Part shown: one piece after another, positions 1-8,657 of the stretch
How positions within the stretch are numbered: the first letter of the stretch is position 1
Layout of the letters: each line of letters begins with the position of its first letter
Origin: Sphaerosporella brunnea
Lineage: Eukaryota > Ascomycota > Pezizomycetes > Pezizales > Pyronemataceae
Direction: 5' to 3'
Assembly (NCBI GenBank): GCA_008704415.1
Contig: VXIS01000356.1
Coordinates: 1 to 46,299 of the forward strand
Length of the DNA: 46,299 nt
Made by a program: the position numbers and the translations under genes
Notes under the pieces: generated by a model
What the model was told of the DNA's origin: nothing
Seen by the model: only the letters and a program-made list of their open reading frames with translations
Databases searched by the model: none

Positions 1-166
1 TTTCTTTTTCCCTTCTTCTCTTTCTCTCTCCCTTTCCCATCCACTTCATCCTTCTCTCTCTCAACAACACACACTTATTATTTATTCAAATTATCATATC
101 TCTCTTTTCCTTCCTTATTATTCCATTTTTCTTCCCTACATAAACGCCTTCAACACCTCCATCTCC
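1..166 (+). promoter_or_regulatory. pyrimidine-rich leader upstream of the lipase-like gene
   Basis: This stretch is almost pure C/T to about base 60 and A/T/C-rich after that, like the leader just upstream of many filamentous-fungal start codons. It contains no ATG in any plus frame and no AG dinucleotide. So no normal 3' splice acceptor lies here that could join an upstream exon to the downstream reading frame. The downstream frame has no stop codon in this leader and is open to the window edge. Confidence 0.5.
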
Positions 167-2809
167 TTGACCGAACTGATCCTGTCGACCGCGTTCGAAC
201 TCGGCCAGACTACCCTCGAGAGCGTGTCCGCGCTGGCGGAAACCTACGTGCTCACGCTGGACTCGATCTTCGGCTCCACCGAGACTTCGCGTGCCATTTC
301 TGAGATCGTCAAGCTCATCCGCGAGGAGTTTAAGGACTCGACCGAACACGATGGCGAGGTCAGCATCAGGGATATCGTCGCTGGCTTGACGTCCTTTGCG
401 ATCCTTCAGTACCGCACGCATTCGCATCTGGACTCCGAGATCACACTGTACGGACGGCTGATGTGGGATGTGGTCGTCGATGCGGCCCCTCCGGTATCTG
501 CTACAGCAGTGCCGGGTCGCAGGAATAAGGAGGACATTGCGCAGGATAGAAAGGCAGACGATCCTTCGATACCGGCAGTACTGTTAGAGAAGTTCCCGGC
601 GAACGCCGAGATATCCATTTCCACCTCTTCGACCACCACTTCGACCACGACCATCGAAGTCATCGGGACCAGCCCGCCAGAGTTCACCCCGCCGCCCGGC
701 GCCGTCGTCTTGAGCGAGACTTCGCAGCCGGACGGTAGGTCTAGGTATAAGATCGTCTACGAAACGGTCACGCGCAATGAGCAGAGCAAACGGCTCAAGC
801 GGGAAGACGGGGGTGAAGTGGAGCTGGTAGCGGAGGACGAGCAGATGATGGACATTGATGAGCAGCGCGTTTTTGAGATAGAGGAGGCATCGGCCGAAGA
901 GCCGCCGCGGATACGAAGGGACTCGTTGGGGAAGCACCAGAGGGACGAGCGCCACAGCAAAAGGAAAGATGTGAAGGTGATGGGCTCACCGCAGTCAGGC
1001 TCAGACACGGAGCGGCCTGCACCTGTTCCTAAGAAAACTAGAATTAACGTCGCTACCTGCCCCTCCATTCCACGCTCGACGGCAGCTACTGCGAACCAAC
1101 CAAAGAAGAGGACCTCTGCGGAGAAGAAGAAGGAGAGGGAAAGGGAGCACCGAGGTGGGAAGGAGAAAGACAAAGATACAGCCCGTAGTATGGGCAACAC
1201 CCTCAGGAAAGCCTTCTCACCACCCACCTTCGGCATGAACGAGAAGAAGCGAAACGACAAGACTGCCCCTAACCGGACGCAATCATACAATTCCCTCAGC
1301 CTGCAAGCGTCGCCAAATGGCCCACGGAACCGCAGTCGGCGGCCTTCGGTCCAATCCACGGAGTCTCGCCCCGCCTCCCCACAGCTTCATCACAATCGAC
1401 GCCATTCTGGCTCACGCACCACATATCACCGCGAGTCGTACGCTGCCACCTCAACCCACCACGATGCCTACAACGGCATACACTCGAGCTATTCCCCGAG
1501 ACGGCCGGAGCTGCCTTCACGTCCTAATAGCGCCATCTCAACAACGTCCTTTGATGGTGACTATGCCTTCTCGCAACAGCAGAAACACTATCCGTCATCC
1601 GTATATACCATGCACACCTCGCACTCAACCACGTCCCTCCACCTCCTTTATCGGCCACCAACAATCGAAGAGCCAGGCCCATGTTATCCCACCTCCTTCC
1701 ATCTCCTCCACAACCTCCGCAAATATATTCGCTTTGCCGCCGCCTCCTACGGCAGTCAATTCATGCGCCTCCTGCTAGGATCCCAATTCCTTCCCCCGCC
1801 AGAGCTAGAACACCACCTGGAGCACCAAGCATTCAGCTTCCACACCTCTCTCCCGGTGGACACGATCCTTCTATCCTCACACTACGACCCCTCTGGCGGC
1901 TTCGACTCAGCTGGACACACTGGCACAGGACGACCGTTGGTACACTTTGTATGCGTTGACCACGAAGCCGCCGCAATCGTGGTAACCTGCCGCGGCACAC
2001 TTGGACTGGAGGACGTCCTCACCGATCTCACCTGCGAATACACCTCCATAATTCTTCGCGGCAACCACTATCGCGTCCACAAGGGCATGTACAACTCCGC
2101 CATTCTCCTCCTACGCTCTCGGTTGCTTCACTCTCTCGCCTCAGCACTGCAAAGCTACCCCAACTACGGCCTCGTTCTGACCGGACACTCTCTCGGTGCC
2201 GGTGTCGCAGCTCTCGCCAGCATCCTCATCGCCTCCCCCGACGAGTCCGGCGCCTTCGTCACTGCACACGAAGCATTACCGCAAGGCAGACCAGTCCACT
2301 GCTACGCCTTTGGCTCACCAGCAATCGTCTGCGAGCCTCTACGAAAAGCTACCCGAGGACTGGTCACCACAGTGGTAAACGGCAACGATGTGGTGCCGTC
2401 ACTTTCAATAGGCGTTGTAAGGGATTTCCACTCAGTCGCTCTGAGCTTCAAGGAAGACACCGGCGGGGTCCTCGGCGAAGTTCGAAAGCGGTTCGTGCAG
2501 GGCTTGTGGGGACGAAGTGCCAGCGAGGAGGAATGGTGCTGGGAACTCGCCGTGCTCAAGACTTTGCGAGCAGGAATGACGGCGGAGAAGCTGGTGCCCC
2601 CGGGAGAAGTGTGGAGGGTGCTCGGCGAGAAAGATGGGGTTGGCCTTAGCGTACTGGCGAAAAAGAGAGCCAGAGCTTGGGTCGTGGAAGATGTGGGTGC
2701 TACGTTTGGAGAGGTCAAGTTCGCGAAGAAGTGTTTTGGCGATCATTCACCCGGTGCTTATGAGGAGACTTTGGAGGCACTCAGCAGGGGGGTTCTGGGG
2801 GAGGAGTAA
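167..2809 (+). CDS. class 3 lipase-like alpha/beta hydrolase, start uncertain
   Basis: This is an intracellular lipase of the fungal lipase class 3 family, which includes sn-1-specific diacylglycerol lipase relatives. The nucleophile elbow is GHSLG with Ser at about residue 675. Likely partners are Asp741 (in GNDVVP) and His755 (in DFHSV), spaced as in class 3 lipases. The fold occupies roughly residues 540-780. Before it, residues 150-530 are charged, Ser/Thr-rich and low complexity, so probably disordered. The N-terminal 100 residues look ordered and helical. No signal peptide is seen. The frame opens with TTG at 167; the first in-frame ATG lies near residue 99, inside what looks like the conserved N-terminal block. 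Either a near-cognate codon starts translation, a base is wrong, or the start is left of the window. The substrate is inferred from family only. Confidence 0.75.
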   Translation: MTELILSTAFELGQTTLESVSALAETYVLTLDSIFGSTETSRAISEIVKLIREEFKDSTEHDGEVSIRDIVAGLTSFAILQYRTHSHLDSEITLYGRLMWDVVVDAAPPVSATAVPGRRNKEDIAQDRKADDPSIPAVLLEKFPANAEISISTSSTTTSTTTIEVIGTSPPEFTPPPGAVVLSETSQPDGRSRYKIVYETVTRNEQSKRLKREDGGEVELVAEDEQMMDIDEQRVFEIEEASAEEPPRIRRDSLGKHQRDERHSKRKDVKVMGSPQSGSDTERPAPVPKKTRINVATCPSIPRSTAATANQPKKRTSAEKKKEREREHRGGKEKDKDTARSMGNTLRKAFSPPTFGMNEKKRNDKTAPNRTQSYNSLSLQASPNGPRNRSRRPSVQSTESRPASPQLHHNRRHSGSRTTYHRESYAATSTHHDAYNGIHSSYSPRRPELPSRPNSAISTTSFDGDYAFSQQQKHYPSSVYTMHTSHSTTSLHLLYRPPTIEEPGPCYPTSFHLLHNLRKYIRFAAASYGSQFMRLLLGSQFLPPPELEHHLEHQAFSFHTSLPVDTILLSSHYDPSGGFDSAGHTGTGRPLVHFVCVDHEAAAIVVTCRGTLGLEDVLTDLTCEYTSIILRGNHYRVHKGMYNSAILLLRSRLLHSLASALQSYPNYGLVLTGHSLGAGVAALASILIASPDESGAFVTAHEALPQGRPVHCYAFGSPAIVCEPLRKATRGLVTTVVNGNDVVPSLSIGVVRDFHSVALSFKEDTGGVLGEVRKRFVQGLWGRSASEEEWCWELAVLKTLRAGMTAEKLVPPGEVWRVLGEKDGVGLSVLAKKRARAWVVEDVGATFGEVKFAKKCFGDHSPGAYEETLEALSRGVLGEE

Positions 2810-3280
2810 GAGTGGCGCTGGTCTTTGGCTTTTTTGCTTTTGCGCTTTTATTGGAGTTGGAGCGGGTTGGCATGTTTCGCTATATCTAATTTTTTTTTTT
2901 CCCCCCCTTGTGGTTTAAGCCCTTTGGATGGATATGTTGTAAATTTCTGTGGAGGATTTGATATCTGAGATTTTCTTTTTTGTTTCTTCTGTGATGGGGA
3001 TTCTAAACACGGTTGTAGAGACTACAAGTGTGTGGCGCGAAGTAGAATACCTACTCGTACGTTGACTTAGTATTTGCAGATCATACATATTTCCCGCCTG
3101 ACTTCCTGTGTTCACGATCAGAGCTCAGCTGTTGCGTTTCAACCCGGCTACACGCTCTTCCCACGTGCCCCAACCGCCCCAACCACCCGTTATCTACGTC
3201 TAGCTCGGATCCCTGTCCAAGCTCAAGCTCACCAAGCTCGCCTTCACCCTTTCCCACTTCCCATCTCCACAACACGCAAA
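2810..3280. other. spacer between lipase and nuclease genes
   Basis: This holds the 3' region of the lipase gene and the promoter and leader of the nuclease gene. It has a T run followed by a C run near 2891-2907. The last 100 bases are C-rich and end in a leader with A at -3 before the nuclease ATG. The nuclease frame can be read upstream to a TTG near 3074, but that extension is not protein-like and would bury the signal peptide. I see no separate gene. Confidence 0.5.
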
Positions 3281-4216
3281 ATGCACCTCCCTCTCCACCT
3301 CCTGATAGTAAGCAGTCTCCTCAGCAGCGCCTACAGCTGGGGCATGCTCGGCCACCGCACCTCGGCGCTGCTAGCATCTCGGTTCCTACACCCAGACGCG
3401 GCGCGCGCGGTGCGCGCGATCCTGAAGCCGCAGAGCTTGGTCTCCGCCAGCACGTGGGCGGACTACTACGCACACACGGCCGAGGGGCGGTTTTCAGCGC
3501 CGTGGCATTGGATCGACGCAAACGACGAGCCGCCGCATAGCTGCGGCGTCGTCGTCAAGAGGGATTGTCCAACGAAGGAGGGGTGCATCGTGAGCGCGGT
3601 GGGGAACCACACGAGGCGGGTCATGGCGCTGGCGGATGGGGACAGGGAGAAGGGGTTGAGTTTGCGATGGGTGGTGCATTTCCTCGGCGACATCCACCAG
3701 CCGCTGCACACCGAGAACCTCGCGCGCGGCGGCAACAGCATCCCGGTGCGGTTCAACGGCCGCCACCAGAACCTGCACCACGTCTGGGACTCGTCGATTT
3801 CCGAGGAGCTGGTCGGCGGGAGCTCGTTCCGCCACGCGGCCAACTGGGCTGACTCGCTCCACGCCGAGATCCTCGCCGGCCGCTTCGCGAACGTGTCCGC
3901 TTCCTGGGGCAAGTGTCTCGACCCGTCCAGGGCCGAGGAGTGCGCCTTCCAGTGGGCTACCGAGACGAATACGTGGATGTGTAAATATGTCCTGCCAATG
4001 ACATGGCCCGACGGCTTCGAAGACAGGGAGCTGAATGGGACTTATTATGATGGCGCCGTGCCGATTGTGGAGGAGCTTGTGGCCACGGCCGGGTTCAGGA
4101 TGGCCGGGTGGTTGAATGCTATGTTTACCGGCGAGGATGGTATGGAAGGGATTTTGAGGGCCGCGAGAGATGGGCTTTGGGAGAATGAACTTGTGGAGGA
4201 GGGCGGTGAGCTTTAG
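3281..4216 (+). CDS. secreted S1/P1-type single-strand nuclease
   Basis: This is a zinc-dependent nuclease of the S1/P1 family, which cleaves single-stranded DNA and RNA and often removes 3'-phosphates; it is normally secreted. The 311-residue product starts with a clear signal peptide (residues 1-19). The mature protein would begin at Trp20, as the family requires, because the free N-terminal Trp binds metal. All nine expected ligands can be matched: Trp20, His25, Asp61, His76, His133, Asp137, His143, His166 and Asp170, with the same spacing as in S1 nuclease. The sequence around GDIHQPLH and LHHVWD is typical. Several N-glycosylation sequons are present. There is no intron. I chose the ATG at 3281 because it puts the signal peptide at the N terminus. 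It probably serves in scavenging nucleic acids or phosphate outside the cell. Confidence 0.95.
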   Translation: MHLPLHLLIVSSLLSSAYSWGMLGHRTSALLASRFLHPDAARAVRAILKPQSLVSASTWADYYAHTAEGRFSAPWHWIDANDEPPHSCGVVVKRDCPTKEGCIVSAVGNHTRRVMALADGDREKGLSLRWVVHFLGDIHQPLHTENLARGGNSIPVRFNGRHQNLHHVWDSSISEELVGGSSFRHAANWADSLHAEILAGRFANVSASWGKCLDPSRAEECAFQWATETNTWMCKYVLPMTWPDGFEDRELNGTYYDGAVPIVEELVATAGFRMAGWLNAMFTGEDGMEGILRAARDGLWENELVEEGGEL

Positions 4217-5891
4217 ATGGGTTTTGGATATATATTTTCTTTGTTTGTTTGTTTGTTTGTTTTTGGAGGGAGGGAGGGGGGGCGGTTAATGGAGGGTTTG
4301 GTAATTTGGCAGTCGGCTTCGTTGTAGCGGATACTTGCAATGTATCGTATCGTAGACTACGCTGGTTTAACGGAAATGTGCTTGCGCCTCTGGTGCTTTT
4401 TTTCTTGATTGCTCTGGAGGTGGATCTTACGTACCTAGGTAGGTACTCAAGTGAACAGAGTGGTTTAGAGGTTGGTGCAGCTGGGTGAGGGGGGGGGGGG
4501 GGATTGCGAGGGGCTTACGGCTGCCGGAGGTACTAAGTGCTTACTTGGTACATGCAGAACTTCATACTGCATAGCTAGGTAAACTGAGCAGTTAGTTTGT
4601 TAACCATCCTGTGAGAATTTGCGTTGGCTGGACTATATTCCGGTGTGGGCCCCCCCCTTCCCCCGCACCCCGGAGCCGGTGTGTTTCGTGGCCGTAAGGT
4701 TCCGGCGCTGTCACTTGGGGGGGGCTTTTTTAGCTTGCGGGGGGCGCGGGGGCGGGGGGGGGGGGCGCCGGGCAAGGGGGGGGTGGAGATAGCTAGTGGA
4801 ATAAGCTTTTATACACCGTCCCCACCCGAATCACTGCCACTGCCACTGCTGCCACTGCAAAAGTAACAAGTTCCCAGGTGATACGTATGTGGTGCGGCGG
4901 CATTCATGATAGAGTAACAACAGAATGGCGACTTCGAATTCACACTCCGGGAGGGAGGGGGGGGTATCGGCTGCCTTACCTACGTCTTCGTCTTCTTTTT
5001 TTTTTTTTTTTTTTTTTTATTATTCGAGGAGGTGTGGCACAAGAGTTTGGTGCGGCATGTGGAGTAAGTACTAAGTACCTAAGTAGCCTTGGGAAAAAGC
5101 CGTCTCGTGCTGTGCTGTGCTGTGGTTACCTCATGGAACACACACACACCTCATGGTAGTGTGTCGCCAAACACTGCCTTCGGCTCCGGTATGATGTCAA
5201 GATGGGGGAAATGGGGAAACCGATGCCGACAACTAGAACCGGAAAACGGTGGCCCCACACCCAAACATCATGGACAATCACTCGTGCCAATCCACACCCT
5301 ACATAGGGAATTCGCACTCTCATAAGACTACACTACACACCCAGTGTTCTCAACAGCCACGGCTGCGGCGAGAATCGTGGGCTGGCTGTTTGGGCTGCTT
5401 GGGCCCGCGATGGAGACCACCATGATATCAACTACTGCTATGAAACGAAAAGTACATAAAGATGTTCGCCGTGGAAAATGACGACTAGGAATCGCTAGAT
5501 AGGAGTTTACTGTAACATTACAGATCCTGATAAGTTTATCGGCGCCGATTGAACCCCGCCACTCGCAGTGGCAGGGCTTCACCGGAGATCACTCAAAGGC
5601 TGATGCAAAAAGCCCGCCTGGCTGGCTACTGAGGACACTCTACACACCTAGATCCAGACTCCCACAAACTTAAAAATACCAGTTACCCCCTCAAGACGAC
5701 ATACAGGACACAAGAAAAATCAAAAGATACGCAAACACAAAAGAAACATACCCCTCTGAAACGACGACACTTTTTTCTAGGTTGAATTAGTTCCTTTGTT
5801 ATCTACCCTGGAACTTTCACCAACACTTACACGGACTATGGATGATCAGTTGCAACAAAAGGGCTTCTATGCCGAATCCACGCCTTCCGCG
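4217..5891. other. non-coding spacer with homopolymer runs
   Basis: This 1.7-kb spacer lies between the convergent nuclease and zinc-finger genes, and I find no supportable gene in it. It contains a G14 run (4489-4502), a very G-rich block at 4660-4790 and a T23 run (4996-5018). At 5211-5245 there is a motif that recurs in diverged form at 29735-29766, possibly a relic of an old repeat or coding sequence. Short frames here lack protein-like composition. Confidence 0.5.
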
Positions 5892-7594
5892 TCAATCCTC
5901 AAAAATCGATCCGTGGTAATCCCCCGTATTGGTGAACATGGTGAGAGGGTCTGGTTCGTGGTGCTCTGTTGGAACCATTGGCTGACCGATGATTCCGTAG
6001 TTGTTCAGTTGGAAAGTATTATTGGACCCCATGGATCCTGTGCGGGACGGGCTTTGCATCGTTCTGTGTGGTGGCGGATATCTAGACGGTTCAGGCTGCA
6101 AGAAAGGGGAGCCGGAGTTCATGAAGAGAGGCCCGCCAAAGGCGGATGTCGCATAGCCGGCTGGGACGCTCTGTTCCTGTGTATTGGGAGCGGGATGGGC
6201 TACATGAGGCGCTGGAATTGCTTGTTGAGGGTGCCGAGAGATCACTAACGGCACTGTCAGAGCAACACACAAGCACACAAGTGAGGCACCAACACACACC
6301 AGGTTCTCTCTCCATCGCGGCATTCCAATCTTCCAGGGGAAGCTGCGCCGCTATTGTATTAGCAAGATCCGAAACAAACCTTCTCATTGGCTCCTCGATC
6401 ATTGCTGCCAGCTTGGCTTGTACAAGGTGTTCTAAAGTATTCTTGCTGGAAACCGGCACGGTATCCTGGACCGGACCGTTGTTGACTGGGCTTTGTACAG
6501 CGGTTGGAACAGCAGCGGGTCTCTGCGGGGTGGCTCGGACAGCAGGTTCCGGGTCTGCCAATATTCAGCTGATTGTCCAGATAATATACAAGACCGGCTG
6601 TTTTACTCACATTCGGACGGGACCTCGCTTTCTGCACAATCAAATAGAACCACATAGACTTGTTTCCACGTCACCGCCTTTCGAGAGCCCTTTTTCAAGT
6701 CTTTCCCTTTCTGGATAATACGCTCATCAACCGGAATAAACCGTGCAGGCTGCTGACAGTTCGTTGTACGCAAATGTTTGCGTATTTGGCCCTCGTCTCC
6801 TGCTCTGAATGTTCCACACCTGGCGCACTGGAGCGGCTTGAGGTGAGCCCTAAGAACATGGCCCCTGCGTCGTGTTTTGTCAATAGCTTACGCTTTACCA
6901 GAACGGAGGGGACAAACTTGACGCGTGAGACACTCGCAAAGGTCTGCCTTTCACATTTGAAGTGATCCCCGGGGTCCCTTTTATAATAAGGGCAAGCGAA
7001 TAGCAGCCTCTCCCCAGGGCCATCGTCATCGTAATCACCGTCATCACCGTCATCTTCGTCCCCGTTACTCCCTGGACCTGACCGGCTCATGGATAGATCG
7101 TTCTTGGCCCGCTTCTGCGCGCCACCGTCGCCGTTCCCACCGCCTCCGATGGCTCTGTTTCCTTGGATCGCCGCCTTTCTCTTCCCGCTGTCCGCGCCGC
7201 CAGCGTGCTCCCGGAAACCAGGGACATCAGAGAAACTTACGATATCGAACGAGAAGTGGCTGGAAGGACTTCCTGAGCAAGTCTCTGTCTCACTTTCGTT
7301 GGCGCCCTCTGTGTCAGTACTGCTACCGTAGGTGCTCGCATCTGATGGGCACTCCGTCTCAGTCGCTTGGCTTTCAAACCCTTCATCGTCTTCGTCTTCG
7401 TCTTGATAATTGCCGACAGCTGGGCAAAGCGATTGGTTCTGCGGTGGCTGGCTTGGATAGCATGCGGCGCCATCGCTAACTTTCTTCACTGGGCGTTCAT
7501 ATGCCGGGATTGAGTCCAAATTGTGGTGTTCAAAGACCACAGTTTGAGGATATTCTATCTCAGTCAGCCTCTTTAATTCACACTCACTCGCCAT
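5892..7594 (-). CDS. zinc-finger protein (CPYYKRDP-type C2H2/C2HC)
   Basis: This is a four-exon gene, complement(join(5892..6253, 6300..6554, 6611..6864, 6918..7594)), giving 515 residues with exact phase agreement. The introns are 46, 56 and 53 bases, all GT...AG. Splicing the 53-base intron rebuilds a zinc-finger pair characteristic of filamentous fungi. The first finger has Cys201, Cys214, His228 and His233, opening with CPYYKRDP. The second has Cys239, Cys242, His256 and Cys262 (CARC...). Residues 60-195 are acidic and Ser-rich with a basic patch (KRAK) that may be a nuclear signal. The C-terminal third is Pro/Ser/Gln-rich, suggesting a disordered or activation region. Function is unknown; DNA binding or protein contact is inferred from the fingers only. 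The ATG at 7594 is the first in frame. It follows the small gene at 7786-8391 on the same strand. Confidence 0.85.
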
Positions 7595-7785
7595 AAAGTA
7601 GCCCGACCTTCGGTTGCATCACATTTCCGCCGCCGAAAACTCTGACCAACACCCACCAAAGACACGGGGGGCTTGGAGTGCTTCTGGACTTCCTGCGACC
7701 CGGCGTCGCCTTTTTCTAAAAGCTCAGGCTTTGGCGATCCGCAAGACAGTCCCTGATGTTTGCAGGCTTCTCCGCAATATTAACA

Positions 7786-8391
7786 TCAGTAGAAATCATT
7801 CGCTGCGAAGACACACATACTGTGACATGGTTGAACACACTGGTGCTTGGATGGCGTGACAGGCTTGGGGGTATCGATTCGTTGAAGAAGAGAAGACTTT
7901 GCGCTGGAAGAAGGACTCTTCGAAGCGTGCATTTGCGGAAGACAGACCAGCTTCTCGGTGCGAGGCGGCCATTTCGGATTGGCCTCACCCGCTTTGGACA
8001 TTTCTTCGAGATCCGCCCAGGTAAAGGCAGGGAAACGCTGATCAACTTGGGCCCTTGAGCGCGAGCCAATCGCAAGATTCTCTGGACCGCCTGCATTGGA
8101 TGTTGGTGAGATACTTGGCCTGGACTGTTGGCCATCTAAAAACACCACGGAAAGCTGTCAGCAACATTCATCCAAAGACCCCCTTACACAGCTCACCTTT
8201 CGAACGTCTGGCAAGCGTTGGAAATGCTGGAAGTTGCTGGATGAGGTTTTTCTCGTCGACCGTGCTTTGGTTTTCTAGAAAACGTTTTCAGTTTCTGGGA
8301 CCTGTCTCCGGACGCCGAACAAGAGGCTACCTTTCGGCATTTTCGAAGACATGCGTTCTTCAGTGACAGCTGATTTTCCAGGCGAAGACAT
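7786..8391 (-). CDS. small uncharacterised three-exon protein
   Basis: The model is complement(join(7786..8135, 8197..8274, 8331..8391)), 162 residues. Both introns (61 and 56 bases) have good donors (GTGAGC, GTAGCC), CTGA-type branch sites and TAG acceptors, and the phases agree. The protein is polar, Ser/Pro/Lys-rich, with a short ordered-looking piece around FPAFTWADLEEM and a Cys-rich tail. I recognise no family. A TATA-like TATATAAC lies 42-50 bases upstream on this strand. A strong GTATGT donor sits near the end of the last exon, with a CTGAT branch site. Using an AG acceptor about 51-54 bases on would remove the stop and keep the frame open to 7573, just overlapping the start of the zinc-finger gene. 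The true 3' end is therefore uncertain. Confidence 0.6.
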
Positions 8392-8657
8392 AGCGATGAT
8401 TTGGATCTGGAGAGCAAACTGGCCCTGGGGTAGTTATATACCGTTCTTCCAGGCTACTGCTTCTTGCGTCTCTCACGTCACACGCATTTTGTGCGCACCT
8501 CGAGCTGCGCGTAGAAAACCAACATTTGCGTGCAGCGACGAGTGCGCCAACGCACCCCGGCCACACTGCTGCGGCGAGCAGCAGGCAAACACAAGGCCAA
8601 TATATAAAGCACATTCGACTTTGTATGTCCGCGACCCAGTTCGCGTTTCTCACCAAG
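8392..8657. promoter_or_regulatory. divergent promoter with two TATA boxes
   Basis: These 266 bases separate the small minus-strand gene from the plus-strand protease gene. TATATAAA at about 8599-8606 faces right and lies about 55 bases before the chosen ATG at 8658. TATATAAC on the other strand (8433-8440) faces left and lies about 42 bases before the ATG at 8391. The arrangement suggests coordinated, possibly inducible expression of the flanking genes. That is an inference from layout alone. Confidence 0.55.

Noticed and set aside
3074..3280. N-terminal extension of the S1/P1 nuclease from a TTG
   Set aside because: The ATG at 3281 gives a proper signal peptide ending exactly before the metal-binding Trp. 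The extension would bury it.
5796..6248. 150-codon plus frame
   Set aside because: It lies opposite the last exons of the zinc-finger gene, whose splice phases all agree on the minus strand.
7188..7240. Possible 53-base intron in the first exon of the zinc-finger gene (strong GTAAGT donor, CAG acceptor)
   Set aside because: Removing it shifts the frame so that the zinc-finger residues are lost, although the shifted frame stays open. The conserved fingers favour reading through.
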